This document shows, one piece after another, positions 47,440 through 61,202 of a DNA stretch of 64,000 nucleotides. How positions within the stretch are numbered: position 1 is the first letter of the stretch; each line of letters opens with the position of its first letter. Source of the DNA: Epiperipatus broadwayi (lineage: Eukaryota; Onychophora; Udeonychophora; Euonychophora; Peripatidae); the NCBI GenBank assembly GCA_028023455.1, contig JAQFVV010000112.1, positions 3,194,001 to 3,258,000 on the forward strand, written 5' to 3'. Made by a program: the position numbers and the translations under genes. The notes beneath the pieces are model-generated. The model was not told where the DNA came from. It saw only the letters and a list, made by a program, of their open reading frames with translations, and made no database searches.

Positions 47440-47628
47440 TGGTTATATATGTGTGTGGGAGATGATGATCTGGACCAACTGCTGAGTGCTGGTTCAGTAC
47501 AGAATGCACATATTGGAGATCACTTATTTTTTTTCACATGTATGCAGTCATGTGTATCAGTTTTGTAAGATTGAGTAGATCGCTGTAGGGAACTTGAAAG
47601 TCTTGAGTTTAAATCCATTATAATTTCA
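47440..47628. mobile_element. Single arm of an H2 hairpin
   Basis: GATGATCTGGACCAACTGCT, GAGTGCTGGTTCAG, ACATGTATGCAGTCATGTGT and GAACTTGAAAGTC match the right arm of H2. No left arm lies upstream, so the copy is truncated. Confidence 0.6.
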
Positions 47629-50214
47629 TTAAGTTCAGTATAGACTATATATATATATTCCTATTACATTCATTAGTTTGTTTAGTAGCCTACTTTTTAA
47701 AGGCTTTCTTCAATCACCCAAATCGATTTGTCAGGTCTTGATTGTAGATTCAGTATTACCACATTCAGAAAATGAAAAAAAAAAGTTATTATTTATGGCA
47801 TTTAAACTAAATGTCTAAAATAAATATTCAAAGATTTTGTGTATTAAAGTTTAAAAATCTTCTATTATTAAATTTCTTGATTGTATATTTCTGTCTAAAT
47901 TATCCAATAGGATATTTTCTTTTATCTTGCTCTCTACTTAATTTTTATCTGTCATGATGAAATCTGCATATTATTTTGAAGAAAAAATATGTACTCATTT
48001 TGCAAAGTTTCAATCGAACTTATGATTATCTTCAATTAATCTAGTTAGTAAAAATTATTAAGGTAACTATTTGTTAATAAAAATTACTGAAAACAAATAA
48101 ATTTTATATAAAATTCTACCTACATCAGGCATTGTTGAAAATCTTAAAATGTGATGGAATGGATTATTTTTTTTGTAAATACAAATCGCATGTTATGAAA
48201 AATGTCCAAATGATCAATTATGTGAACTTTTTTAATTAAGATAAATATATTTAATACTTCCAGCTAAAAAATAATTTATGACCAATGTTTTAGCAAATGG
48301 AAAATTGATATTTATTGAAATATAAAAAATTAAAAAATTATATATAAAGATAACTCACTTTTTGTGCGTTCTGTCTTAAATATGACAATACAGCACTATC
48401 CAGTATAAAATAACAGATCAGTTCTCACATTATATGTGTTTCAGCTAGATGGAGTTTCATCAGATATGGCAGAGATTTAAACATTGACAATCATACAAGA
48501 ATAGCATCCCAGGCTTTATATATACATATTTCAAAGCATTGGCTATTTGTTTTCTAAATATAAAGATATTAATGCACAATTACACCAAACAGCAGTGTAA
48601 CATTAAATGTATGCCATACAAAGGAAAGACAATTGTAAGCTCATTCACAACTACATTATATATTTAATATATATATATTTTTTCAAATAAAATTGTATTT
48701 GTTTTACATAGAATGTGTCTCATGTTACATTACCACTTTAAATATAATATTCACCTGATTATGAGTTAATGTTTTACACTTTGAAAACAATTTTTATCAT
48801 TTTGAGATATTGATATTAATAACTAGCATAGTTGGCGGAAATCTCGTTGGCATAGATCAGAAAGGTCTAACCAAAAGACATGTATAATGCGAAGGAACTA
48901 AACTGTTATTTTATTTGGCTAGCAATAAATCTTAAAATCTATGGAATGTGCTAATCTCCCTATTGCTCATTTTCTTATAGATATACTATATTTTTTCTCT
49001 AATAATTTACAATTAAGTATTTTTCATTTTTACAAATAAGGAGAAATTAAAACCACATTTATAGATATATATAAAGTTGTGACATGGAGATCACAAAGTT
49101 AGTTGGTAGTTATAACAAATCCCCAACTCATAATGATTTATATTTATGTAAGCATTTAATTTTCTTTTTTTACTAATCAATATTCAAAGTTTGGTTAATA
49201 ATAATAATGATAGCTTAAATAATACCAGTCTTAAAAGAAAATAGCTTGGAGTCACACACCCACACATACCCTTTTTTAAAAATAAAAAAAAAACTTGAAA
49301 AGTTTAAATGTTATTACTAATATTGATTTCATCTATAATTAATTAAACTATTATAAAGGATCAATGATGAAATTGAGGATTAGTTTGACTTAGATACCAA
49401 TTATTTTGGGGGTTAAAATCTCCAATACAGAAATCTCTGTTTTGAGTTTTTTTAATTAATAATTTAAACAACATTCCATTATTTTTTTTATATTTACAAA
49501 AGCTTTTCTATTGGTAGTCTGACCAAAGAAATTTTAGTCTTTCAATTACCAGCACAGTTTAAATTTTTTGTAACTATTAGACATGGCTAGCCTAATTTTA
49601 TTTCTTTCTGTTAGATTCTATTTTCTTCATTCACAACTCATGTTACAATTTTTTTTCTATTGTTTTAAAAGTATAAAGCATTCTTATCAAGTTTAATTCT
49701 GAATATGAGATGATCCAAAAGATAAATTATGTTAAGAGATTAGCCAACTATGACTAATTATTTTGGTCAATAAAATATTAACATGAAAATAAAACAACTG
49801 TATTTGAAATTATCTCCCAAAAGCAACTGCAGTGTAAGCAACTGTCAATATTTGATCAACATCAAAATAAGAATATCATCTGTGTTTCTCATAAAGTCAT
49901 TCACAAAGGCAAAAGTATAAAATTGGTTCAGAGATGGAAATATAACAATATACCTTCTGTCCACTTGATTACTCAAGCTTAAAATAGATGGCTCTATTTA
50001 GAATACGCAGACAAAAACTTTTGAATAAATATTGAGAAAGTCATGACATTATTAGTAATGATTGTCCTAGTTAAATCATCTAAGGAGGATCTACATTTGG
50101 CAATAAATAAGCCTTTAAAATTTGTTGAAACTGATATGCTGTCAGATCTATATGACTAAATGAAATAACCTTGGGTTCAAAGTCTTACAATCTTTCAATT
50201 TATTAGCCTGATTA
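47629..50214. other. AT-rich DNA, nothing recognised
   Basis: Short low-complexity tracts only. The string TGTGTTTCAGCTAGATGGAG (48437-48456) resembles GTGTTTCAGTTGCTCTCTAT at 59285-59304, so a shared old repeat is possible. Confidence 0.4.
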
Positions 50215-50290
50215 CCATAAATGAACAAGTTGGCTCCAGATGCTTACATTCCACATTTGAATCCCAGGATTCACTGATGGAGGCTAAGAT
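50215..50290 (+). other. tRNA-like SINE head candidate
   Basis: TTGGCTCCAGATGCTTAC (A-box-like) is followed by CACATTTGAATCCCAGGA (B-box-like) at close spacing. No cloverleaf was confirmed. Confidence 0.25.
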
Positions 50291-52485
50291 TAAAAATTGG
50301 TCTGAGGATCATATTATAGTACTTTATACCAGATGGTACAAGTCTTCTATAACTCTTGCAGTAGATAGTTGCATAATAGAAGAGAAACTATTTTTGGTCG
50401 ATGTCAGTGGTATTTCCCATTGATCTTTAAGATGAATGAGTCCTGCATGCAAATGTTTTAAAAATGAGTATATGTGTATATAAAAGACATTGTTTCAAAA
50501 TTTGAGATAACTTATTATATAGATAGCAAGCAATGGCAAACTATCACCACAATGGTGAGTGCTTGTGAATAGATCACATTCATTATATATCTTTTCCACT
50601 CTCCAACTCTTGCTATCCATTTCATTAAAAATCCAAGGAAGGAAGGCTCAAAGCCCTTGTTGTTGTCAATATTATTTGACCTCCTCACACATAGGATCAT
50701 AATATTCATTTAATTATACAGAAGAGGGTTGGGCAGAGTACAGGCTGAATATGTAATATTTAAATATATGTATTTTGTCTATACTTAAACAATGTGTAGT
50801 TATAAAGGATTTGACCTCAGACTTTCATGATTCCTACATCTATCCCTTTAAATTACATTGTCTAGTATGCACAAAATAGATATATTAAAGTCCTATGTGT
50901 GAGGGGTCAGATTGACTTAAGGTCAACATGGGTATATGACAATAATATTGGCAACTTCAAGGGCTTTGAGCATTTCATCCTTGGATATATATATAGAAAC
51001 AACCAGAGCTTCAAAGCTTGTCAACTTAGTTATTTATAAAAATATTTAATTATATGTAATTAATGGAGTAAACCATCTTTCCCTCTGGCAATGGACTAAT
51101 AATGACACCAAAATATTTGTAATGAATGAGAAATGAAATTTAACACTATTATCAATAATTGTGTGACAAAATAAACTTGCTTCTCATTATGTATGTTTAA
51201 TCTTATGAGATCACTTGTCATTTCAAAATAATGACCAGTTCATGTGGTAAGATGTTCTACTTTGGCTATATGTTTTACTACAATTGATTTGCATTTTTTA
51301 CCATCATTTTTCCTTCTATTTTCTACTCTTCTTTGTTTTATATATTATAGATTAATGAAAAACTTTTTTAGCCTCAAGAATTGTCAATTAGTAGTGATAG
51401 TTTCTTGGCAATATCAAAAGCTAAAAATTTATCTCTGTTTATATGGATATATTCTCATTTCTATTTATTATAATAATACATGGAAATATTTTATTCAACA
51501 TATGTATAAAAATGGATATAATCTCATATAACAGTTATATATGTTTTTCCCCCTATTTTATATTTTTTCTGACCACATATATTAATTTCTGCCTAATAGT
51601 AAGTTGACTGGTTCAAGATTCTTTTGATTCTCACTTTTGTATTTGTATTGTACCATTCAAAATTCTGATGGAGATATTGCTTTTGAAGCATCTATTATTC
51701 CCTTTCATTGATTATTAATGCTAACTTTGTCCTATTGTCTCAAAGAGATTTGGTGCAGCACAAGGGTATTTAGATTATGGATGGTCTTCACTTCAATTCC
51801 AGTGCTCACATTTCTTATGAAATCTTAAGCTATAAAACCAGTTATTATCAATATATGTGTGTTTGTTACTTTAAACAATATATAATTTGTGGAATGTGTG
51901 TTTTTATGGTGTGATGCATCTGCTATGTCTGACCTAGAGTTTGAAATCAGGTAGAGCCTGAAAGTATAATTGGTCATAAATTATTCAATTATTGGTCAAT
52001 AAAATGAGTATATAGCCTTTATTTGGTTGGGAAGCTTTTAGACTAAGCCGGATCAATGTTGTATAAACCAATAAAACAAGTTTTATAATTATGTACTGCA
52101 GTCTTTAATGTTAAGGAGGGAATGTCCATATTTATGGGAAATGAATCCCGATTCTAATAAAAATACAAATTAATTTAGCAAGACTTTCCGGAAGATGAAT
52201 ATCTTGCTTAAGCAATTATGTATCTGCTTGTAATTGTGAATGAATTTATATATATGTAAATATAGTTTAAAATGTATAATTTAGTACAGTCATTTGTGAA
52301 AGTGTGTAGATTTAATAATCTGTTCATGCTGTATATATTTTCCGATGTATTGCAAAGGTAAAATGTAAATATTACATTATTCTATACTATCTATATATTA
52401 TGCATATAATAAACCATAAATCAAATACTTCGATTTACGTTTGAAATTGATATTGGATATATAATAGTCTAAAATACGTTACAAT
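50291..52485. other. AT-rich DNA with an H2 arm fragment
   Basis: At 50805-50833, AGGATTTGACCTCAGACTTTC matches an H2 arm end. ORFs 50515-50709 and 51244-51531 have no recognisable domain. Confidence 0.4.
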
Positions 52486-53968
52486 GACCTTCAGTGTATA
52501 TATATGGATGTGTATTCGTAACCTTGAAATGTCATCGTGACACGTATTGTGAAAGTCATTGTGATTTTTAATGTAAATTATTGCCCTTTAAATATATATG
52601 TGCTTCTTTAAAAGTTTGAATAAGCTAAAATAAAACATCTAAGATTAGATTATGAACAGTTTTTTTTATTATCATTTTTATTTGAATATAACGATTTTTT
52701 TTTTTTGGCGGGTAATCATATTAAACAAATATTTTTATAAATAGCCTAAAAACTAATAACTTAAATTGAAACGAAGGTCACCTTGACTTTTGTCATAACG
52801 TATTGATATATACAATTCATGATTATTATATATATAATTGTACATAATCTGTAGAATACGATATATAAATATTTCTTGAAGCTTTCATATATATACGTTC
52901 GTAAGTTTACGAATTCTATATGAAAATGTCACTGTGACCTTTACTGTATAATTGTGTCTCTAAGAATACGTATTATATGTAAGCAATTTTATTACATTAT
53001 TTTGAATATATTTGTCTGTTTGGAATGTTATTGTGTCTTTCAAAATGTGTATATGTATATAAATGAATATATATGTAAAATGAATGCACGACTAACGTAT
53101 ATCATGTTATAATGTGTATACGTACAAGTAAATGCTTGTATGAAATGACACCGTGATCTCCGATATATAGCTACTTATATACTTTGTTCTAAAATTAATA
53201 CTGTAATATATAAGGAGGTCACGGTGACCTTTTATGTAAATGACGTTTTATATCAACGTTCTAATTTAAAATTTTAATTTTTTGAAAAATTATAAGATCT
53301 TCATATATTTAGTTTATATCGTACTTGCTGTTATCTTAATTAAAAGAAATACGATATTAATTAAAAACGGTTATTTTCGTGTGAAAATGATAACGGGAGT
53401 AGCATTCTTTTTACTTTCTAGATATTAATTAATTTTTTAATACTGTTTGATTATTTCATTTCACATTGAGTTAAATCCATCACATTGAGTTAAATCCAAT
53501 TTGAAATCTTGAAGAAAAATCGTCAACTGTCTTTTTTTTTTTTTTTGATTCTATATTTATCTACTCAGTACTACAGGCTATATTGCGTGTTGTATAAATT
53601 TGCTCAACATTTATTTTTAATCATTCGTCACTATAAGACAATCTTTTTAACCGTACGATCTATTATGTGTGTAGATATATAAAGTTGCTAAATTCATTAT
53701 ACTTTTAACATTCGATTACTGTAAAGACTTGATGAATTAAAATGGAGGATATTACATAGTACAGCATAATATAAAAATGTTGATTTCTAATATATCTCGA
53801 GGTGGCGTCAAAAACGTTAATTTGTAATTGTTTCGTCATCTATTTATCAATTATAGTTTAATGAATTGAGAGCGTTATTAAGTAATTTCATTGTAGTTTA
53901 TTTCTAAAACTTGTCTACAAAATATGTTGCTCAAAGCACGCTAATGAGAAATGAGGTCGAGGTGACCT
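52486..53968. promoter_or_regulatory. Array of nine IR3-type nuclear-receptor palindromes
   Basis: Palindromes with half-sites spaced by exactly three bases start at 52486, 52529, 52553, 52775, 52926, 53025, 53145, 53216 and 53954. The one at 53216-53230, AGGTCACGGTGACCT, is a perfect inverted repeat of AGGTCA with a 3-bp spacer, the estrogen-response-element consensus. Good partial matches are AGGTCACCTTGACTT (52775), ATGTCACTGTGACCT (52926) and AGGTCGAGGTGACCT (53954); others keep only the TCA-N3-TGA core. The region also has more CpGs than its flanks. Some copies share flanking words (AATGT before, TTTA after), so an old degenerate tandem repeat is an alternative. Receptor binding is not shown. 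Confidence 0.4.
53462..53500. repeat. Short tandem duplication
   Basis: CACATTGAGTTAAATCCAT is followed immediately by a second near-identical copy. Its significance is unknown. Confidence 0.85.
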
Positions 53969-56900
53969 CGTTATTTTTTTCCATTTTTTTTTTTTAAAAA
54001 AAAAACCCAAATGTGTATAGTTAATTATATTTTTCAAGTTATTTTTTAGTGTAATAAAAATGTTAAATGGGGGAGGAAAAATATTAACATATTTCGTATT
54101 AACTTTATTAATTTTAAACTAACTCTTGATTTTTTTCGCCCGTTAAATACGTACTTATATAATAAATTGTCAGTAGGAAGGCCGATTGGAATGACTAGGA
54201 TGTAGAATACCATGTTTAAGAGACAATAGTCAATTTTATAATTTTTCTGATGGAAGTTTGCCATAGCTTGCCAATCCCTAACTACAGTAATTTATTCTAG
54301 CGTGTCAAAATTCAGAGTGACGGCTTCTGAAAATAATAAAGCCCCTTATATCATTGACCTAAGAAATATAGCAATTGAAATTGATAAAAATAGAATCATT
54401 CGTTTATTTTCAACTAGCAATAAAAAATATAATTTTTTTAAAAAAATTATCTATTTATTTATCTTTCCACACAAATACAGATAAATACATTTACTTCTTT
54501 CTAATCTTTCTACCGTATCACTATTTTATCGTAACGATAGATGGCGCAGTATCCAAAGTGATACCACTCTATCTACTGCGGGACTATTGGAAATTATTTT
54601 TATACAATTGAACATCCATTGCATTTACTTTATTTATATGTGTGGCAACATCTATATAGATTATTATGTAATACATATACCTTTTGACACCTGTGTATAG
54701 CCATGTATTTTATATTTGTGTCCGGTACAGTGACCGAATTTAAGATTGTAGCTGTCCTAAAGTAAAAAAAAATTGAAGCCCACCTAATGACAGACATGTA
54801 TGTGGGTAATATATTTCACGCCTCACAGATTAGACTGTCGAACTGTGCCAAATAATATATCCAGGACCATGCTGTCAGTTGGCAGCTGGATAATTATTGA
54901 ATGAAATAAGAAAAACAACAAACCTTAAATAAAAAACTTCATTTACCCTGAATAATAATAGTGATATTAGTAAAATATTAGTTATTCAACTTGCTAATTT
55001 TCAGTTGAGAATAAGGTTATTCAGATATCTTTTAAAGTTCAAATTTCCTTAGAGATTTAATATCTAAAAAAGTCTCTAACTCAATAGTTTATAAATCTGT
55101 AGGTACTTTACCGCGCACACACATTAATTCAGAGATAGTCCAATTAGATTCTTGACTGGAGCTCTTTATTTATTTCAGAACTTCACTTTTCACAGGTTTA
55201 TCTTTCCACGAATTTATTTTTATTCTCTTAAATTCTTTTGCAGATTTTTTTTATTCAGCTTTGCTAATTTGCATAAAGTAACTTTTGTCTCACTCTTCAC
55301 ACATTTTATATTAATCTCCTTTCAACAGCTTACACACAGAAAATGTGTTCATACTCTTTTTCCCATCTATATTTACAAACCAAACTATTCCATTTTTGCC
55401 CTTCATCCCCTTACTGTCCGATAATCCCGTCTATCTTCATGTAGAGAATTTAATATGCATACATACAAAGAGTTAATTCTATAAACTGATAATTTGTTTT
55501 ATTATATTATCAATTAATTTATTTTTCATTACAATTACGAACATAAACTTAATAGGTCTGATTCATAATAGGTATTGAAAAAAAGCTTAAAAGGATTAAC
55601 TCATATATGAATAAAATTAGGCTTCCTTTATAGACTAGATTACATGCACATATATGTATGAAAGCAATATTAACATGGACAATAAACATTGGGAATTATT
55701 GCTTTATATATCTAAAATAAATAAATTGATCAAAGGATGTGCTAAAATGATAATGTTATAAAATCTTAATCCGAAGTATATAGCCCATGTACTTCTTAAT
55801 ACAATGGGCATTATTATCAGGTATTGTTAATTGTAATTTGGGTACTGAAGTATATTGCAGACTCATTCTGGATGGTAATGTCTACTCTTAACTAAGGATA
55901 ATAATCCTAAATCACAATAATAATAAATGTTAGCAACTACTAAATGGTTATTTAAATGAAATATTTATTTTCAATAATTTTGACTAGATCCTTAGTGATT
56001 GGGAATGCATTCAAATATCAGGAGTGAAAAAGGGATTTGATGTTGAGTCTTAGAAGCCAATAACACATGGAACAGTTTTGCCCATGGTGATCACCACAGT
56101 AAGCCATTTATACAAGCCCTGCTCCATTAAGAATTAGAGGCTCATTTTATAATTTGAGCTTTGAACTTTGGTTCATGCAATATATAACATGAAGAACATC
56201 ATGAATACATTGCATTCCTTAACAGCATTAAAGATAGCCCTTCTGTATTAGATTAAGACAAATTGTCTTTTAAAGTTTGCTAATGTGACCAGATCACATA
56301 TAGGCTTTATGATTACAAAGCATTCACTTATAGAACAGGAAATAAGTTCTACCATACCTCATTATTATTATAACATGAAATAAAGTATGTTTTAGAATAA
56401 TAAAGATTGAGAATTTTGTTTGATTCCCTGATAAGAACAGGTTTTAGAAATTTCCACTATAGAGTATATTTAATATATTGACACATTTGTAAATAAATAA
56501 AAATTACAGAACTTTTAATTTAATAATTCTCATGGAAACATTTTTTTACAATGAACTTTTCATATTTTTCTTTTATCTTTTGTTTTGGCCATCATTTTCA
56601 ATTTTACTGTCTTGCATATTTCTATGATTCATATTCATATTTTTCAATCTATATTCATTTTCCAATTGATTTTGTATATTTTTAACCATTGTCTTAATGC
56701 ATTGCAGTTTGCCAAGTTATTACTATTGCACATTGATATATTTTTTTGGTTTCATAGTATTCAGTTCTTTTTAAACCAGTTTCTATATTTTTAATGTGAA
56801 CCAATATTTTCTAATCTTTTGCTAATGCAATTTTAATAACAGTCACATCAAGGCTTATATTTGCCCATATGGCCTCTTTGATATAAAGATCAAAGTAGCA

Positions 56901-59900
56901 TGGTTCATTGTGCATTGTACAATGAATCCACATTCTATTAGTACTAAAATTAGTATAAAAAAACTAGGAAATAAATATAATTCTGTACAAATATCAATTC
57001 ACACAATTTAATATTTATTAATATGCCATGAATATATAAAAACATCAGAAGTGTGTCGGGGAAAAAAATTGTTTATGTTGCTATTGGATAGTAAGAATCT
57101 TCAAAAAATAATAAATACCTAATTTCACAATAAAATGGTCTGACTTGTTTTTAAGAGTTGAAGCTCATATGTACATGCAATACTTTGTGCATACAAACTG
57201 CACAATTTTATGTGCTTATTTTTTAGTGTGCACTGGTTTTCACCAATCACTTTGAATGTGTATATAAGCGAGCATTAAACACTTTATTAGATTAAACATT
57301 ATTGCATTGCCTTAAGCTAAGATAGGACATAAATACAGTTTAGGCCAGATTAATAAAATAGCAAAGCATTAAGAATAAATTAGGTCTGGTTTGAATCTGT
57401 TGAATTTGCAATAAAAATAGTATAATTGAACATTTAGTTTGAGCATCTGAATTGGGTAACCGAGTTTGAGTCTAGGGAATCTTTTAGCTCACAAATCCAT
57501 TATTATGCCACTCTAAAATACAGAAATGGTAAGAATGAATAAAAAAAATTGCAAATGAAATTAATGCAGTATCATGCAATCTTATTCTAATATCAGAAAA
57601 TGAGTTGTGTAATTGGATTTGGATATTTTGCACAAAAATTAACCGTTTAAAATAAATAATAAGTGTCCTTGTGAGAGAAAAAGAATTTATTTGATTTATC
57701 TAAAGTATTTAAAAGCCTAAATATTTTGAATTGTTTAGAAAATGAATTTCATTTTAACTAATAATTATATTTTGAGCTTTGACAAATTTGAATTCAATAA
57801 TTTTTATAACGTAGCTGTAATCAAAAGTCATTTTAAAATTTAAAATAATACTCATTAATTTTTCCGTGAAATAACCAAAATCGAGTTTGAAAGAAATAAT
57901 ATATGCGCCATCATGTGAGAAAAGTAGGAACTATTCAGACATTCAAATTATTTTAAAATTCACTATTCTATTATTGCACCAAAAAATTCTCTACAATTCA
58001 AGGCCCATAGATCATGCCCCAACTGTCACTTCTAGTGCTCAAATTTATTATGAACTGAACATTTTTTTTTTTTTTTTGTTTTTATCTATGTTTCTAAATA
58101 TTTTGAAACATTTATAAATTTCGAATTTTGGTTTATTTAATAAGTAGCTTTAGTAATTTCTCAAGTCTTTAAGCAGAAAGCACTGTGACGTAAGCAATTA
58201 CTTGTTGACCATCACTGATAGCTTTATATCAGTTCTTTACTGTAATTATTAAACATTAAATTCTAGTTTTATTACAAGGTAATTCCTAATTTTACATTAG
58301 ATGTGAATTTTCTAGCAATGTTTGCAAATAGCTATCTAGAATAGTAAAAATAATAGATTTAATTTTTGAAACAAACAATATTCAAATGCTAATTTCAAAT
58401 GTACTTAATGTCTAAACCAACATAGGATTAATAATATTTGAACAAACTCTTTCCAGATTGCTGGATGTGATACTAAAGTCTAATAATAATAAGCAGAACT
58501 CATGAATGAATATAATCATTTTAACCCTAAAAAGAAAAAAAAAGTGAACAAACTGCTTTAGAAATGAGATTTGTGATGTCTGTATCAACCAATCAGTGCT
58601 TGCTTGCTATTTTATATCTTTCTGAAATACTTTAGCACCGTGTCTAATTGTAGCTCTCCACTGTATTTTAATTCTCTGCCATTCTTTCCCCAATAGACTG
58701 GATCTACCTCATTAAAACCATGGTAAAGTTAACCATAAAATATTTTTAGAAAGAGCTTTTATTATAAAATTACAACATGATTAGATTGATCTAAAATGAG
58801 TGAATGGTAACAGACTTGCTAGCAAGGTTTTCATGGAAGAGGCAGGCAGGCTCATTATGTTATAAAGATTACCCTAATAATACCCCCTAAAAGTGCAATT
58901 TTGGTTTAACTTTTTGGATGACCTTTGAGAATACAATGAAGAAACACAAACAAGAAATTTAAGTTTTTAAGAAAGAAAACATTGCCGCAGAAGTTATAAT
59001 AAAACATTACAAAATTTCAAATAAAGGAGTAATAGATATCTTGTTCTATATGTGAATATATTTGTAATTTACACATTGCTTTGTGATCATCACACTCTTT
59101 TTGGGATTAGATCATTTGTGAATGACCATGCTTCCAATGAATTTAGTTAGGATTTAAAAAAACTCATATATATATATAAGTAACATATTCAAAAACAATT
59201 GTATTAAATGAAAAGCATCTGTTAACACTTTTGTTCAAATTTGGTCTGCCATCTGATATAAAATAAAAGTATCTTTCATAGTACGTGTTTCAGTTGCTCT
59301 CTATCCTCATCAAGATGTACTGTGATCTAAGCAACTATTTATATCAGTATAGTAGCCAGACTTTTATATATAAATAATTTATTAAAATTTATTTATTTTT
59401 AAAATATAAGTTAAATATAGTCATAATATCAAATGCATCCTATAATTATAGTTTCTTTTCAAATGTTATATGCAATGGTAATTATTGTAAATACTAGATT
59501 AAACACCAATCAATGCATTGACACTGGAATTTTAGTCATGGAATTTTAATCAATTTACTGATAATAATTTAAATGAGAAATGTGCTTGAGCTTCCCCATA
59601 GGTGGAAAGGTGAGTAAATATTTAGATCCCTAACCTAACTGACAAGGTTAGGTTGTGGTTAAAATCTGTCTTATGATAGTTTGCAAGTAATAAAAAATTT
59701 TCATTGGAGAGTGCTAAAACATGATTCTTGGTTGTGATAATTATGCTCTATGCATTTACAATTAATATTATGCATTTAACACATAATAAATTACTAATTT
59801 TTTGCTTGCAGCATACACACCACTGACCATAATCTCGTCTAGCTATTAATATAGCCATTTATATATATATATATATCTTAAATTTAGGTTGTTTGCATCA

Positions 59901-60143
59901 CCTGATTGCTTGGAAAATTCCTGATGAGAAAAAAATGTTTTGAATTCATTTGAAAAGGTTAGTACATTTTATGATCTATTTTCAACTTTGAAAGTAATTT
60001 AAGTTAATTATATTTAGTCAAAAGTATGAATATATTTAAAAATTTTAATAGCTTTGTTAAAAATCCATTAATAATAGAATAGGAACTATTAATTTTATAG
60101 TTCAAAAATGTTATGAGATGCTTGTATCTATATATAACTTAAT
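53969..60143. other. Long AT-rich stretch without supported genes
   Basis: CpG-bearing sequence continues to about 54900 (for example ATCGTAACGATAG and GATGGCGCAG at 54526-54551), then the stretch becomes ordinary AT-rich DNA. The 60-codon ORF at 54302 (MSKFRVTASENNKAP) is slightly less biased than others but unrecognised. At 58660-58770 the minus strand reads LLGKEWQRIKIQWRATIRHG, faintly LINE-like, but too little remains. TGACGTAAG at 58186-58194 resembles an ATF/CREB site. Confidence 0.4.
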
Positions 60144-60232
60144 TTTTAGGTCAAACTGTGTGTTGGTGGTCCATGTTATTTTGTCAAAATGCTGGGAAAG
60201 AAACAAAATTTAACACACAGTTTGATCCAAAA
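60144..60232. mobile_element. Small TIR element or hairpin
   Basis: TTTTTAGGTCAAACTGTGTG near 60147 faces ACACACAGTTTGATCCAAAA near 60215. The arms are about 21-24 bp around a 45-bp centre. No target duplication was defined. Confidence 0.5.
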
Positions 60233-60365
60233 AGTACTTTATTTACATCATATAACTGAAAACATTAAATATAATATATACATATTGTTTCCAATTTTCA
60301 ATTCTAAAGTCCTCATTGATAAAGGCAAAAACCAGAAACACAGGTCTAGGGGTCAATATCTAAAT

Positions 60366-61194
60366 CAGAAGTGTCCAATGTTTTGGCATCTTGACTACAC
60401 ATTAAATGTATAAACAATTTTCCAAAAGCTGATAAGCAAAATAAAAGTTACTGCATAATTTTCATAATACTCACCACCCCAGATAGGTGCGAATAGTTTC
60501 CAAGTTTTTGATCACTAATATAGGAAAATGTCTGTATCTGACCTGGCTTGTGTAATGATTCCTCTGGCCTTTGAAAAGGGGCTTTTTGCCAAAATTCGGC
60601 TGGCTTCATTTGTCAACTTCAGGATTTGGACTATATGTTGCAAAGTATTGTTTGAAAGTGGGATTGACCACAATCCCAAGGAACCTCCTTATAAATTTTA
60701 TACAGAAGGCTAGGGAGATTGACAAGAGGGACTTGCCCAGAACAGTTGGGGATTCAGACCTGGGATCAACTAAAAATATAAGTTTCAAGACATTCCGTTT
60801 CATTCTATGGATGATGCCTCTGGCCTTATCAGGACTGATTCTCCCCCTATTGCTGTGATGACAGTGATGGGATGACCTACCTCCTAACCATCTTATTTGA
60901 ACTGTATCCCTGTAGACCCATTGCAGAAAATGCTTGTAAACAGCAGCTCTAACTATTGCCTGTATACACAATTATGTACCTTGCTCTATAAATGAATAAA
61001 AAATATATTTTGAAAGTAATATAGAAAATATAAAACATCAATGCTCATGTGTATATATTTTTTATGAAAGTAAAAAAGTGGTTGGATATTTGACATTGTA
61101 TTTAAATGCATGTAAATGCTTATTTTAATCATGTTGTGATGTATAATCATGCTAAAAGACATATGGCCTTTGTGATTCAGATTGGACACCCCTG
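60366..61194. mobile_element. hAT-like non-autonomous transposon, 829 bp
   Basis: The 8-bp sequence ATCTAAAT lies immediately on both sides (60358-60365 and 61195-61202), the target-duplication length of the hAT superfamily. The ends are CAGAAGTGTCCAATG at the left and the reverse complement of CAGGGGTGTCCAATCTGAAT at the right, matching the CAGNGGTGTCCAA-type termini of hAT elements. No hAT transposase (zinc finger, DDE or dimerisation segment) could be read, so it would have been moved in trans. The centre (60530-60960) is richer in G+C than anything around it and may be cargo. Confidence 0.85.
60606..60971 (-). CDS. Unrecognised 121-codon ORF inside the hAT-like element
   Basis: This is the longest non-repetitive open frame in the window apart from repeat artefacts. 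It reads MCIQAIVRAAVYKHFL at the start, a His/Ser-rich piece (GGRSSHHCHHSNRG), and a hydrophobic segment (KSLLSISLAFCIKFIRRFL) towards the C-terminus. No family is recognised, and there is no hAT BED finger or dimerisation motif. The opposite strand is also open in two frames (60528-60858), as expected from locally higher G+C and few stop codons, so the frame may be accidental. The unusual composition suggests the segment came from elsewhere, perhaps a captured gene fragment. Confidence 0.2.
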   Translation of the reverse strand: MCIQAIVRAAVYKHFLQWVYRDTVQIRWLGGRSSHHCHHSNRGRISPDKARGIIHRMKRNVLKLIFLVDPRSESPTVLGKSLLSISLAFCIKFIRRFLGIVVNPTFKQYFATYSPNPEVDK

Positions 61195-61202
61195 ATCTAA
61201 AT

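Noticed and set aside
54302-54611. Overlapping ORFs of 60 and 78 codons near a CpG-bearing region
   Set aside because: The first begins with a mixed amino-acid composition but soon becomes Lys/Phe/Ile-rich; there is no splice context or family match.
58697-58722. Possible 26-bp micro-exon between CCCCAATAG and GTAAAG
   Set aside because: The segment is too short to judge, and the opposite strand has a faint LINE-like frame, so a transposon remnant is as likely.
59629-59652. CCTAACCT/AGGTTAGG inverted repeat resembling TTAGG telomere units
   Set aside because: It has only two units in each direction, so it is a chance small hairpin and not telomeric DNA.
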